64,000 nt of DNA from Neckera pumila. Lineage: Eukaryota > Streptophyta > Bryopsida > Hypnales > Neckeraceae. Location: positions 1,865,001 through 1,929,000 of the forward strand of contig OZ018418.1 in NCBI GenBank assembly GCA_963969595.1, read 5' to 3'. Below the pieces are notes generated by a model. It was not told the DNA's origin and ran no database searches. It saw nothing but the letters and a program-made list of their open reading frames with translations. Both the position numbers and the translations under genes were made by a program. This document shows positions 1-12,786 of the stretch, piece after piece. How positions within the stretch are numbered: the first letter of the stretch is position 1; each line of letters starts with the position of its first letter.

Positions 1-225
1 TCCGATTATGATGAAAAAGAATCCGGTTCTGACCAGGATTCTGAACCTTATTCGGATCCCGATCAGGCTTTGGCAGAGACCCAAGCGACAAAGGCGAAGG
101 CAGCCAGAGAGAAGGCCAAAGTCCGGTCTAAACAGACTGCCAGGCCGCAGACCGGAAAGAAGCCCTTGATCCGGAAGGGGCCAGCAAAGGCAGGGTTTTC
201 TCCAGTTAAGAAGATTAGAAAGTAA
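1..225 (+). pseudogene. C-terminal tail of a repeat-family ORF, cut by the window edge
   Basis: The frame is open from base 1 to a TAA at 223-225. It reads as an acidic Ser/Asp/Glu stretch followed by a Lys/Arg-rich basic tail. The same acidic-then-basic order ends the ORF of the next copy (near 3650-3858), so this is probably the C-terminus of a related repeat-family protein. The TAA overlaps a GTAAGT at 222-227, so a splice donor instead of a stop cannot be excluded. No enzymatic domain is visible. Function is unknown. Confidence 0.45.
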
Positions 226-1313
226 GTGAAGGTTCTGACAGTGACTGTAAGTCTGCATGCCTAATTTTGACAAGTAGATATGTAGGTATATTTTTAGTTT
301 AGAAGGAGTTAGGACTCAAGTTGATTCCGGATTTTTAGTATCTAAGATCCACTTTTAGTGGGAGCTTTTTGATTGTAGCTTAAGTTATCTAAATTAGACA
401 TGAAGTTAGAAATGAAACGTGTCATTCCATTAGCTGTATTTAGCCTTATGTGCTTTTTGAGTTTGAGGTGTAGTTTAGTATTTAAAGGCGGATTTTAGGT
501 TTGATCCAGGTAGCATTTTCCATACTTTGTATTCCCAATTTTCTGCAAATGCCATTGGAGTTTTTCAATTCATAATTGTGAGCTGTACCTTTTAGCACTT
601 GTCCGTGTTATTGTGAGAGCAGTGAGATAATGCAGATTTGAGTAAAGAAGAAGTGAAACCCGGATACAGGAAGTATCCGGTCCCTGGAGAGATTGCGTGT
701 TAGACAGGATACCACAGGATTTCCTTGCGAGGATTAGAGCTGGCTTTTGTCAAGAAGCTACTTTTGTCAAGAAGTATTATAGCTCTCCCATTTATTCCTG
801 ACGCCCCTTCTCTACCTAGGCCGTGGATTGTCCTGTAGTCTGTCATTGTAGTAATTGTTAGGAGAATCCAGACTTTCTTGCGTGACTTGCTAGCCTGCGT
901 AGCCCATCGGTCTAGTTGTGAGGACGGTCTCTTTCTCGTTGTTCTTGTCAAAGTTTTCTTTTTAAGTTTATATCGTGGATCTTCTGACACATTAAAACTC
1001 GAAGGGTAGGAGTTAAGCTTCCTTCCTGAAGCCCAAAGTTGCAGATCCCTCTTGATCCAGAGGTTAAACTCAAATTTATTACATATGATTACATACTCTA
1101 GACCGGATATATTATCGGGAAAGGAGTTTCCAGTTCCGGATTACTGGAACTGGATCCGGTCTAGACTAGTACTTGGGGTTTGTTTTGGAATACCAATTCA
1201 CTGCATTCCGGCCACTTAGTAGAATTACACCGAAATCTCTGCGGAACGATACACGAGTCAGTTTAGAATCCATTAAGACCTTAGAGAAGGATTTTGTGCT
1301 TTCTGTGCTATAA
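226..1313 (+). repeat. 3' noncoding part of a related CCGG-rich element
   Basis: No convincing gene is seen. The stretch around 830-950 (gtcattgtagtaa, then gtgacttgct, then gttgtgagga) matches in order the stretch around 4490-4565 in the 3' region of the full copy at 1314-4942, at a lower identity than the two full copies share. This implies an older, tandemly placed relative. The stretch is dotted with CCGG. The short minus-strand frame at 700-990 has no recognisable content. Confidence 0.45.
1097..1165. repeat. Nested inverted repeat
   Basis: Arms TCTAGACCGGAT (1097-1108) and ATCCGGTCTAGA (1154-1165) are perfect reverse complements. Inside them a second pair, CCAGTTCC and GGAACTGG, flanks a short loop. 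It lies between the older partial copy and the start of the full copy. It may be a hairpin at an element end or a small palindromic insertion. Confidence 0.6.
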
Positions 1314-4300
1314 CAACACGCAATATCAATATTTAGAAATCCGGATTAGTTTAGGATCAATTCCGTAAATATTTTCAAAAATTTGTAGTAGTGAAGCCGG
1401 AAACTGGAACATCTAGGAGAAACTAGGTAGTCAGGAAGTTCCGGTTTACAAAAACTTGTAGAATAGGTAAGAAACGGACTTTTGCCGGAATCCGGAAACC
1501 GGAAGGGAATCCGGGTTCAGGCAACCTACGAATTAGGGGTCCGGCCTATGAAAACTAGGGATCCGTTTGCAATGGCGGCACATTAAATGGCCGAACCAAC
1601 GGGTGTCGGTCACTGGCCGGGTACTCAAGCAAACGGTCCTTTTGTTTTTCTCCCTCTTCCTTCCACTCGAGGAGGTGTGTGTGCTTGCAGGTTTTGGAGC
1701 GCGTTTTCTTAGAAGAGTGAAAGAGTGGTGAGTTAGGCCGGATAGGGAGAGAAGGAAAGGAGGGTGCCGATTGCACCAGATTGTAGGTCAAGAAGATGGC
1801 GGAATCATCGGCGCAGGGGCAAAAGCTATTCCCTTTGTCAAGCTCCTGTACCCAGTCATTCTGTCGGACTCTGTTGAGCGCTTAGAGTTAGAAGAAGATC
1901 TCTTCAAATTAGGGTGTATCGGATTCATCCGACACCTCTGGACAGTTAGGAGTGAAGATTTTCTTCGTGAGTTAGTTATGGGGACGCCAAACTAGTTCAA
2001 GCCGACGTCAAGGGGTCGGTGGGCCTCTTGGACGGAAGGGATGTGGGCGGAAACTTACGGGTTGAAGCAGTCCGGATCCGGAAATGCGACTCGGACGGAA
2101 AAGTTTTATGAAGGGAAGTTCAAGAAACCGCCACACTACAAAGAGGGTTTCACCGTTAGTGACTGTATCGATGAGCGCCATAGGCGATTACTGAATTTCC
2201 TAATTCCCATCTTATATCCGGAAAAGCCAACCAGGGTTACGGTTACAGTGGCAAATATAATTTTCGGAGCACTCGAAGGCCGGATCGTGAACTGGACGAC
2301 CATAATCCACCAGAAAGTCAAGAAGATGGCGGTGGCTATCGACAAGGCCAAGCAGAGTCCGCTCAGCATTTATTTGTTCCACATGTATCATCATTTTGAT
2401 TTCATGACCCCGTCGGAATAAGTTGCCTATGAGACCAAAATGCAGATCCTGAAGTACGGATTCACGGAAGAGTTGAAGCCGACGGGAGAAGCAGCACTAG
2501 AAGAAGAAGAAGAAGAGGAGGATCCGGAACCAAAGCCGCTAGAGAAGAAGAAGCGACACAAGACTACCAATCCGGACTCACAAAGAACAAGTCTGGACGT
2601 GCCGAAACCAAATTCGTCCCTCACCCAACCATCACCGGAATCTTCCGATGTGTCTGACTTCTATGAAGCCGGAACCCGATGGATGGTGCAGTGCCGGAAG
2701 AGGCACGCCAAGATGGTAGAAGTGATCACGGGCGTCGCCAGGGAGTTGAATGTTGAGACGGATCAGATCTTCAAAGAACTCCAAAAGAGACCGGATCTGA
2801 CACTACTTCAAGAGAAGGACAAGCAGATCGAGCTGCTTAAGGCGGAACGGGATCACTACAAGAACAAGTTCTACTGGACGGAGGGGCAATCGCTCTCAGC
2901 AAGGAAGAAGGAGACGGATGCCCTGAAGTTAGTCAGGGATTTGAGGGTGTTGGTAGAAGAACTGGAACATCAGATCATCCGGTCCGTGCTTTACACGAAG
3001 AAACTCAAAAACGACGGCATTGTTACCGGATCCAAAGTGCTACAAGTCTTGGTCGATTACGAGGCCAAAATGAAGATCGTTTTGGACGAGATGCGACAGC
3101 TGCTGGGTCATCGAGATGTGGCCAAGGACGACTTTGGGCTACTTCCGAATATCTTCATGGAGTCCCCGAGCAAACACGGAGCCGGAACTTCCGGAACGCA
3201 AGAGAACCCAGGCTTGAAGTCCCTGTTTAAGATGCCTAGGGTGCCTTCCTCGAGTCATTTTCCGAAGTGGAGCACGGTAAATACTTTTGGCCCTTCCTCA
3301 CAGTCTCCGACAAAATCCGGAAAGGCTGGGCAGAGGTTGCCGATCTGGAGAGATCTGTTAGAAGGTTTGGGGACGATAAATCCGGCAAGAGAACACCCGG
3401 AGAGATTCCCTCATATGTCGGAACAGTCACCAGCACGGGGTACACAATTGATTGATTTAGGAGATCCGGCTCCAAAGGCGAGACCGGAATTCAGGCCGGA
3501 AACCCGGCTGAAGAAGAGGTCGGAAATAGTGGAGGCCAAAATCTCGGATCCGGATGAAGAACTCGAGATGGTGGAACCTGAGAGGCAACTAAAACTCCAG
3601 AAGTCTGAGAAGCAGAAACTGGAAAGCAAGAAGCCGGTGAAGCAACAGATTGAAGATTCCGAGTCTAGTGAGTTCGAGTCAGGCTCAGAATCTGAGGAAG
3701 ATACAGAGGAGGAGACATCTCTTGCGACCCGTCAGAATCCGCCTCGAGTCGCTAAAATGACGCCATCGAAGAGTTCTGGTAAGCCGACAACCAAACAGGG
3801 AGCCGGGAGTTCAAAGAAATCTCGGGTAGCCAAGTACTTAGAAGGGGACTACTTGTAGAGGTGGATTAGGATTTAGATAGTTTTGTCCCGGAACCGGATT
3901 CCAAGCATGGGCCCGATTCCCGAAAACTTAGGGATAAGGACTTTCCGGTTTATTCGGGATTTCCTTGGTGTGTGTGTGAGGTTGCCCTAGTTTGTGGAGA
4001 GCCCTTTTTCGTTTTTAGGGTGTTGACTTTGGCTTTGTTTTGGGTTTTTAAGGGCGGGCAAGTTAGTTGCCCCTCATTCCCTCCTAATTGATATTCAATT
4101 GTATTTCATTTCCTTTTCGAAATCTGAGCCCTCGGGTATGCATTTTCGTTCTATCAATGTATCCGGATGGTGTTGACCTGTGGACTGGGTGTTGGAAGGA
4201 AAGGACGGGTGAGGAGGAATCCGGATTTAGGAGAATACGGTCTGAGTCGAGAGTGTGCTATTGTAATGTTGTCGGATTGTTGACTTAGGAGCTGCGCACA

Positions 4301-4942
4301 GTGTCTTTAAACTACCAAAAGAGTAGTCCAGATCATAGAGTAGCGGGGAAGCGAGTCCGGTTGTCAAGCCGTGCGGAGGAAAGCGCCCGCCCAAGGAAGC
4401 CCCCACCTGTCCGGAAGATCTGCCAACCTCAGGATTCATCTACCCTCTAGAAAGATCATACCCCCATACTTATTCCAGACTCTGGGATCTGTCGTTGTAG
4501 TAAGGGAGAGTGAAGTATTCCTGAGTGACTTGCTGTCCGGAGTTGCCATCCGGAAGTTGTGAGGATCCGGATCTTCTCGTCTTACTACAACCTTTTGAAT
4601 ACTCGGGTGTTGTTATTTGTGTTTGTTAGAATTGTAGGAGAACAAGAGTGGTGAAGTCCCTACCCCCCTCAAAAGATCAACTAGTGGACCCTCTGAAGGT
4701 AAAATAGAGGTATTGAAAACCGGATTGGAAGAAGAGACGTAAATCGGATTCCGGATAGTTTATGGTCCGGATTGTGAAAGGATTCGGAAGATTGTTGAGT
4801 AGATGAGAAGAAAGAAAGATAGAAAAGCCGGATAGCTAGAATATGCTACATAGAATCCGGAAATTCCTTGGGACCATATTTCGTATTATCTTGGCACATT
4901 TTTTGTGTTAAGGATACTTATGCCTAGATTGCGCGTACGACA
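1314..4942 (+). mobile_element. CCGG-rich repeat element, left copy
   Basis: This stretch recurs in inverted orientation at 59588-63220. The shared sequence starts at aacacgcaatatc (about 1314) and ends at ttgcgcgtacga (about 4942). Identity looks near 90% in the blocks I compared by eye. It has a head of about 480 bp, one long damaged ORF (1796-3858) and a 3' region of about 1.1 kb. I could not find long terminal repeats, a polymerase or an integrase, so it is non-autonomous or of unknown class. The motif TCCGGA and its variants are unusually dense in both coding and noncoding parts. Confidence 0.75.
1796..3858 (+). pseudogene. Repeat-family coiled-coil protein, damaged (left copy)
   Basis: The expected start is the ATG at 1796, matching the ATG of the right-hand copy. 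A 1-bp deletion near 1826 shifts the frame. The frame is then broken by TAG at 1993-1995, where the other copy has CAG, and by TAA at 2419-2421, where it has CAA. Otherwise it runs to TAG at 3856-3858, about 685 codons in all. The order is: an N-terminal globular part, a short Glu-rich run near 2500, a predicted coiled coil around 2800-3100 rich in Lys/Glu/Leu, and a Ser/Glu-rich then basic C-terminus. It could be a gag-like or transposon accessory protein. I do not recognise the family and assign no function. Confidence 0.7.
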
Positions 4943-5260
4943 TAATTCACTAAATCAAACGAGGCATTCAAGTTGGTACAACTTGAATTACCCCATAAAT
5001 TATTGTATAAGTTCATTTCAGAAATCTGGATACGCTTCTGTTGCAGATAAGTCATTGAATCAAATGAGGCATTCAAGTTGGTACGACTTGAATTACCCCA
5101 TAAATTATTGTATACATTCATTTCAAAAATCCGGATACGCTTCTGCTGCAGATAATTCATTGAATCAAATGAGGCATTCAAGTTGGTACGACTTGAATTG
5201 CCCTCAAAGACCTTCTATAGTGTGGATGCATATGGTTAATAAATAGAAATTCAAGTCTAG
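4943..5260. repeat. Three tandem units, each with a type-A palindrome
   Basis: Units of about 105 bp begin near 4944, 5053 and 5156 (ataattcactaaatcaaa and variants). Each contains a palindrome of the form TCAAGTTGGTACAACTTGA, at about 4967, 5070 and 5178. In units two and three one base differs (TACGACTTGA). A fourth, weaker palindrome (TTCAAGTCTAGTTGACTT) lies at about 5250. The same palindrome family recurs at 16375-17280 and through the split gene to 55757, which ties this edge to element A. Confidence 0.8.
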
Positions 5261-5308
5261 TTGACTTCATTGATGTGGTTAATTACGATAAAATTGAGTC
5301 CTTAGCAT

Positions 5309-5316
5309 TATAAAAG
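5309..5316 (+). promoter_or_regulatory. Possible TATA box
   Basis: TATAAAAG at 5309-5316 lies about 100 bp upstream of the 5411-6040 tandem repeats. A CA-rich leader-like stretch follows. The match to a plant TATA box is good, but no supported gene follows, so this is only a candidate promoter. Confidence 0.35.
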
Positions 5317-5410
5317 TATGGCTCTCGGATTTTCCGACGACATTCTCAGACATTTTGCCCACAAACTCATATGCATCGAACAATCAAACAATCAGTCAAT
5401 CAATCAATAG

Positions 5411-6040
5411 TCAACAATGAATAGTGATAATATCGCCCACACCCAGAGTCTATAACACAAAATGCAAGAAGAAGAAGACAATGTTACATGCATTAGCTGA
5501 AAGGGAATTAGAAATTATCCTAAGTGAATTGGAAGATCAAAATTGGATAAACGTCTGCCCAATTGACACTACAACGCATATAAGCATGTACGCAATGAAC
5601 AGTCAATGTATCATTCAGTCAATCAATCAACAATCAACAATCAACAGTGACAACATCGCCCACGCCCAGAGTCTAAAATAGAAAATGCCCAAAAAAATGT
5701 TACATGCATTAGCTGAAAGAGAACTAGAATGGATCCTAAGTGAATTGGAAGATCAAGATTGGATAAACGTCTGCACAATTGACACTATAACGCGTATAAG
5801 CATATACGCAATGAACAATCAATGAATCAATGAATCAATGAATCAATTAACAATGAACAGTGACAACATCGCCCACATCTAGAGTCTAAAACCAAAAACG
5901 CAAAAACAAAAAAAGACAATGTTACATGCATTAGCTGAAAGAGAACTAGAAATTATCCTAAGTGAATTGGAAGATCAAAATTGGATAAACGTCTGCTCAA
6001 TCGACATTACAACGCATATAAGCATGTACGCAAGGAAGTT
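5411..6040 (+). repeat. Three tandem copies of a ~215-bp unit
   Basis: Units start near 5411, 5638 and 5849. Each runs from aacaatgaacagtgacaa through atgttacatgcattagct to acgcatataagcatgtacgc. Each unit contains the same open stretch of about 40 codons (MLHALAERELE...). No unit leads into a convincing protein, and the frames end in CAAT-rich low-complexity runs. This is either a duplicated 5' exon or leader of a decayed gene, or a simple local tandem duplication. Confidence 0.7.
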
Positions 6041-6215
6041 CACTATAGAAATCCGGCAGGATGGTCTAGAGACAAGTGTTGTGAAGATTGATTTTGGAGA
6101 AACACCTGCAACATCGAGTATTCGACGCTTGAGACCATATACGCAAAACAAATTCACTGAGTATGAATCCGGCAGAAAGGTGCATACCGCAAGGAGATTT
6201 GAGCCGAAGTTGTAA
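6035..6215 (+). pseudogene. Unrecognised ORF tail after the tandem repeats
   Basis: From the third tandem unit the frame runs on as a charged stretch (about 60 codons; TIEIRQDG, then SIRRLRPY) and stops at TAA (6213-6215). It loosely recalls the C-terminal end of Ty3-type polyproteins. A further short frame at 6437-6649 ends with a chromodomain-like WEIKWKG. Neither match is strong. These may be remnants of a retroelement pol 3' end within element A. Confidence 0.25.
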
Positions 6216-6799
6216 CCCACGACCTAGCGAGCCAGGAGTATAGAACAAGGAAGCTGAATGAATAGAAGACTTCAAAACCTCCGAGACGAAGCTGCTCCGA
6301 CTACATCAATATGCGGCAGAGCGGCGGCAAAGACAAGATTAGAGAGCAAGAAGCACAAAGCACAAACATTGAGAGAAAGGACGAAGGTACTGCAAATGGA
6401 CAACAGTGCGAGTGACGGAAGAAAGTAGACCAGAACTTGGAAAACCTTGGAGGGAAAAGAGACGCGGCAAACTCGAACGGTCTCCTCGAAGCGCGGTCCT
6501 CATCATTGGGAATCCGTGTCCAGCTGCGAAAGTGGGCAGTTGAAGAAGAAAATATTCTCATTGCTTGGGAAATTAAATGGAAAGGTGCCAGTACCGGTAT
6601 CCAACTAAAGTTCCGCCTCCATACCCTGACATTAAATTATAAGTTGTAACCACATATTTAATAGGCTGTCATAATTGTAGGATTCTGTCACTGTCCAGAA
6701 ATGGACGTTTATTTCTTTAAAGTAGAACAAGCATTTACAAAATAAATAAAAAAAAGGGCTGATAAAGACCGAATTTTATTAGTTGACACCGTATTTTTG

Positions 6800-6915
6800 T
6801 AGGGTTTTTTGGCTTCAATTTTTTCAGGGTTTAGGGTTTAGGATTCAAGGATTAGGATTTTAAGGTATAGGGTTCAGGGTTTAGGGTTTAGTGGTTCTAG
6901 GATTAAGGGTTCCAA
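6800..6915 (+). repeat. Interstitial TTTAGGG-type repeats (element A)
   Basis: Degenerate runs of gggttta and variants (agggtttagggtttagga, agggttcagggtttaggg) occur near the left edge of the AT-rich spacer. The unit is that of plant telomeres. Element B has an equivalent block at 34748-34960, also at the start of its AT-rich spacer. Confidence 0.8.
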
Positions 6916-8806
6916 AGTTACATTGACTTATGAAGAATTTGCAATTCAACCTTATTATTAGTGATTATGTTTTCATCAATACTTCACTTTACATGACAAA
7001 TTGTAACCACATGTTTAGGGGACTGTGTTTTCACCAATACTATCATATTGAGTACGAGTAAAAAAAATTTGAGAACAACACATTTTTGGACACATACAAC
7101 CACAGGATGTACTAGTACATTGTTTTAAAAAGATGTAGAAAAACATTTCAGAATTTTCCACCCTCTACATAACAAGATAATAGCGTTTGAACTGACAAGG
7201 ATGCTTTCCTTGTCCGTGCAAAAAAACAAGGAGCTGCGCTTCAGAAGGTCACATTCATACGAAAAGAAGTTATGGTGGTAATTCTTTGGATTCATTATTG
7301 AAGGCAATTTGGCTACATGCTTGAAAAATTTCATCATTTGGAATTGTAGAACATATAGGAGAAAAAATTTGCCCAAGTTGCCCAAAGATTAAAGAAAAGT
7401 ATTTATCATGCAATAAATTTTATCATGCAATAATTTTTTAAGCTTAATGTGAAATGTTATAAGAATTTATGGGCCTTAAAGCTATTCCTCCAAATCATCT
7501 TGTGTGAAAATTTCAAAGAAAATAAAATATAAAATTCCATTCATTGTAATTTGCCCAAAATTGCTACATTGCCAAAAAACGGTTTTTTGATTTTTTAGAG
7601 GTTAAACAATTTAAATGTTCATGACAAAGGCTTTCATGTTCAAGCAATTTTACAGTTCTCAATTCTATTTTGCATAAAAAACTTCGAGAAAAATTACTAT
7701 ATTTCTAGTTTACTACACAAGTATTTAATTTCTATGTTCTAGAAAACATACATTTATTATGATGTTTAGGCTTTTAACAGATATGAATGTTTAGGATCTA
7801 GGACAAATATCAAATGACATCAAATGTAAAAGGTGCATGACCATTTGGAAGTAATCGTTGGTTGTTTTTGAAAGTAACACATATTAAACAATAAAGACAT
7901 AGGAACGCTGCATGTATGAGGAAAATTATTCATTAATATGTTCTAAGTTTTATTGGGAAGTAGGATGTTATTTTATTTTATTTTTTTGAATGAAGTGTTT
8001 TTAATGTATAAAAAATTTATATAATTATGACTATAACCATTCTGTGTACTATAAATCATTCTTTGACTATAATCATTTTATGACTATAATCATTTTATGA
8101 CTATAATCATATTATGTATTGTAAATCTTCTGCAAGTGAAGAATCTAAACTTAATGGCAACATAGATGTGTAGATTTTTGTGAAGGATCTATTAAAAAAT
8201 ATTGAATTAGGAATGCACCAAATCATAGTTTACATATATAATTTTATAAGATAATTGCACCTCTACTTTCACTGATTTTTTAGAATATAAGATTAATTAT
8301 ATCACTCTCACTTTAGTTTGTAGGTCTAACTTCTAAGGGCAATTTTGTTATATCCAATGTCATTTTGAAAAGTTCATAACCCTCAATCAGCAACTAAAAA
8401 TCAATAATTACCAAATGGATACCTTTCAAAGTGAATGCTGAACATATCAAAATTTTGAACTTGTATACAATGTATCATTCAAACATTGTGTTCATGACCA
8501 TGTGTAATATTAATATTGGAATGTAGTGTTCTATATTCTAAGTCCATTTTTGAAGAAGGAATTTCAATTTTATAACAGAACAAGGTGTGCTAAAATATAT
8601 TGCGTATATTTTTTTAATAAAAAGCCCACATCAACTATTTTAATTTTTTTTTAATTTTTTGTTTTTTGGAACGTTATGCATGCCAAAGATACCAAAATTT
8701 GTGAAATAGTAACAATGTATTAGTTAATGTGTTTAGAATTATATGTAATAATATTTGCAATGTTCTGTAATCTAAGTCTATATTCTAAAGGAAGAATTTA
8801 AAATTC

Positions 8807-10610
8807 TTACCGAACCCGGGGAGATCACTATCAGTTTTTTAGAAAACTACGTGAGTTAAAAGATAGGGTGTATTTAATTCAAAGCAAAGAAATTTTATAT
8901 AATGTGTAGGGCTACTATAGGGTCCATGAAATGCTACATACTCTCTTATATATAAATTAGGGTATAGAAAAACATCATGTAGTAGGAATTTTTATTAATA
9001 AGTTAGCCTTAATAAATAGAGTTTGTGCAAATTTTTTATAGTACGATGAATATAGATGTGGACTAATAATTTCATGTAGATGATAAAATGGATGTAGTCA
9101 AGAAAATCTACAATGAAGGGTGGTTGGTTGAAGTTGTGCCACAATACTGGTGGTGTATATAAAAAAAAAATTGAGTGTAAACGTAAAGCACTGACTATAA
9201 ATGGCAAAACTATCACATTATACAAATAGGGAAGTTTACCTAATTATTTTAGTGGGTTCTATGAACTAATAAATGCACAACATGAGTATAGAATTTATAG
9301 TTTGTTTAATTTCATTCTTTGAAGCCATAGATGTTAAATACATTCATATTAAATGAAATGTTTATGGAATAGTTTCAATGGAGATTTTGAAGTGTTCAAT
9401 GGTAAACTTGTTATTGACCCCAAAAGATCAGAGGGTGTTTTGGAAGAAAAAAAGTACAAGACTGTCCATTTTTGATGCATTGTTCAAATTAAAAATTAAT
9501 TATTTTTTTTGAACTTCAACCATAAGTGTAGTAAGCAAATAAGGCACTGTGTGGAATAAATTCAGCCCATTTGATCATGTAAATTGAAAGATTATAACGT
9601 TTGAAGCGAGGAAATTAACTTTATTTTATTCCTGCAAAATATAGCCAGCAAACTTTGAAACTGCTTTGAGTAAAAATTTTTGCTCTACACAAAGATGAAG
9701 ATTTTGGCCATTCATACATCTATGATGTTAGATTTACTCATGAAAAAGTTTAGAAGCAAATATAGAGTCTAGCTTATTCTAAATCAACATGCAATGTAAG
9801 GAGGTTAAGTGCATTAGCAATATTAATAGTAGTCATTTTTTGATGATTACGTGTGCAATGAGGATTTTAAAAAAAAAATCCAAATAGTAAAAATTAGAAA
9901 CAAAAATTTGGAATACAATATGTGGGAAAATTTTTAAGAACTTTAACTTCACATATTGCAAGATAATAGGACTTGAAGTAGAAAAAATTGATTATTCTTG
10001 AAGCCATTCCAACATAGCTAAAAAAAATTGATTCCTCTTAGTTTATGATTTGAGAATTAATTTTCTTTTTGATAATTGTATTCTATATTTTATTAGTTAC
10101 ATACATGCTAGATTTCAAAAGTTGAAGCATTTCTATAAAAGGTGCCTAAAAGATGCTTGAATTGCCTCAATTGCCAAAAAAATTCAAGGCAATATAACTT
10201 TAATTTGTTTTAGATACTCACTTAAAAAAAAGTATATTTTCACTAAAGGTCCGGTTCATGTCCACACCTTGTGTCAAAATTTTGTGAACAACCGACCCAA
10301 ATTGACTTTTTAAATCCTATCCAAGTTTTCAATTGTTCAATCAAAGGACAATTGGTCTTCTAGGCTTAAAAAATTCCACTTGGTCAATTGGACACTTAAA
10401 TTTTATATGTAAAATAGCCTCACTTAAAAGACCTTATAAACAAATTTACAAAAAACCATAGGGTGTTGAAAATATGCCCCTTGTAGCTTTTTATGTAAAA
10501 ATACGGTCATCTTAAAAACAATAATTAAGGTAAATAGCCCCACATCAAATACCCTCTTAACTCAGGTGTATACCTTAAATTACAAGGAGTGATCTCCCCG
10601 GGTTACCGAA
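8807..10610. mobile_element. Non-autonomous DNA transposon with 8-bp target duplication
   Basis: Perfect 15-bp terminal inverted repeats, CCCGGGGAGATCACT at 8815-8829 and its reverse complement at 10588-10602, are directly flanked by the 8-bp repeat TTACCGAA (8807-8814 and 10603-10610). The body is 1788 bp, AT-rich and without a coding region. An 8-bp target duplication is typical of hAT-superfamily elements, but the CCCGGGG terminus is not a standard hAT end, so the superfamily is left open. It inserted into the AT-rich spacer of element A. Confidence 0.85.
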
Positions 10611-12786
10611 TAAGGTGTGCTAGAATATAGTAAAATTTTTTTTTAATAAAAACCCCTCATCAAATAGATTAAAAACTTTTTTCCCTTTGTTTCTTTGTAA
10701 TGTCAGAAATTTGAAAGCACAGACAATTCAAACTTTGTAAATATATATTTTTTTATTATTGCGGGTTTTGGATTTAACCCCTAATTGTTCAAAGCACCAT
10801 AATATTGAATATTTCAAACTTTAAGGTTAAATAGCGTGAAATTTAACCAAATTGTAATTTCCAACATAGGAATTTTTGAAAATTTTGTATTGAAGTTTAG
10901 GGTACCTTTACTATACTTAAGACATCCAATCATGAAATTGAATAACAGTGACTTCTCTATACAAGATTTTGTGCAAGGATAATCATTTACTGTTGTGAGT
11001 TTTTCAAACTAAACCTCAAATACACCCAATCTTTCAAAAAAATTACATTGACTTCAGTTATGAAGTAGTAGCAGGGTGATGATTTCAGTTATTATATAAT
11101 TAAAATATTTTTGTTTCAGTGAAGGGACCTCCTTTTTGAGAATGCAGAAGGCCCTCAGTCACTACATTGATTCTTTGATGATATTTGTTTAGGCATCAAT
11201 TAAACCTCTGAGTTATACTCATCTAAAAGTGCCACTATCCATTAATTTTGAGCCATTTGTACTAATTTGGCCCTTGAATGGCCAACTTCATTCACCCCAA
11301 ACCACCCCAAGCTCTCAAACACAACTAATGGGAATTGTAGATTTTTCCTTTTTTAGATATGGCCATCAATTAACCCCTAAATAAACTGCTTGGTTGACCA
11401 TATCTAGTTGACCCAAATTTTGGGCTTGTTTATGTGTGGGTATTTAAATTTTCTTGATAGTTTAAAAATTTTATGTGTAGTATTGAAGTTTATCTATTAA
11501 AGGATTTTATTTATCATTGAAAACAACACACATTTGATTTTTTGAAAGGTCCTCAAGGCCATATATGTACCATTAGTAAAAGAGTAAAGCTTGCCAATTT
11601 CACTTGATTTTGAGATCTTAAAAATAGTACTTATCCATTTGCTTTGAAAATAGTCCCATTAGAAAGAATAAAATGTTTTCATGATTTTCACCATTGAAAA
11701 TTTAAGCATGTAAGTACTGATGTGAATTTATTTGCAATTCCATTGGATCATGCACTAGATTAGTATAAAAATGAGTAGAAGAAATTTCAAAAACTTTGAT
11801 AGCAAGGATTGCAAGATATTTACGATTCAAGTGCCCATTGAAATGAAGAAATCTGTTTTTTTGCACCTTGTCTGAATTGATTTTTAAGGCTTTGAATCTT
11901 TGTAGCTTAAAGTTTTTAAGTTGCACACATTGAATTTTTGTTTTCTATTGAAAATTTGAGTTGAAAGTGTTGGACCAAAATTTCAAAAAAACTTGCTCAT
12001 TTTTCATTCTAAAAAATATTATTAAGTAGAAGTAGGGTTGAGATTGAAGGAAGAACGAAATCATAAATATCTCTAAGATGGAACCAAAAATCACCAATAT
12101 CAAAGTGAGATTGTTCTAGCAAGATAATTGAATTTCGTACAACTTTCTTTTGGAAAAAATGTGTAAATTGCATTCAAAAGTGAATCCTATAAGCTATTTT
12201 TTCAAGAAGATGCTTAGATTGCCCCAAAACAAGATTGTCCAAAACTTTCTCATCACTATTCCAATTATAGAAAGAATTGAATCTTTCGATGTCAACAAAA
12301 ATATTTTGTATGAGAAATAAATTTTAAAATTTTTATTTAGGCTTTTTGTGATTGTTTTTATGATGACCAACAAACTCCATGTTAGACTTTGGGTGGCAAA
12401 ACCTTTGCTTCTTAGAACTGATGGAAATAAAAATTATATATTCACAAAATTGTTTCAATTTCCTATCTGTAAAAGAAGCTCCAAAGAAAAAACCATAGGA
12501 GACCATAGGATACCATCCAAAATCCATTTTGTCCCTCTTTATGTTCCTTGTAGGAACAATGGAAGTTAGGGGTTAAAATATTAGTCTCCAAAGCATGGCT
12601 AAAATCTTCATCTATATATACTCCTTAACAAATCCAACCATCAAGCTTTTAGTTAACTTATTAGAATACCATCCTCTTAAAATGTTGGAATAAAAAACCA
12701 TACCAATTGCAAGATCATGATGCGTGGATTTCACTCTTCTCGAATGGTTAGATTTCATCTTTCGTACATTTTACTGGCCTAAAATG

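Noticed and set aside
1314..4942. LTR retrotransposon with the 3' region as its long terminal repeat
   Set aside because: The head (1314-1795) does not repeat the tail (3859-4942), and no reverse transcriptase or integrase is visible. The class is therefore left open.
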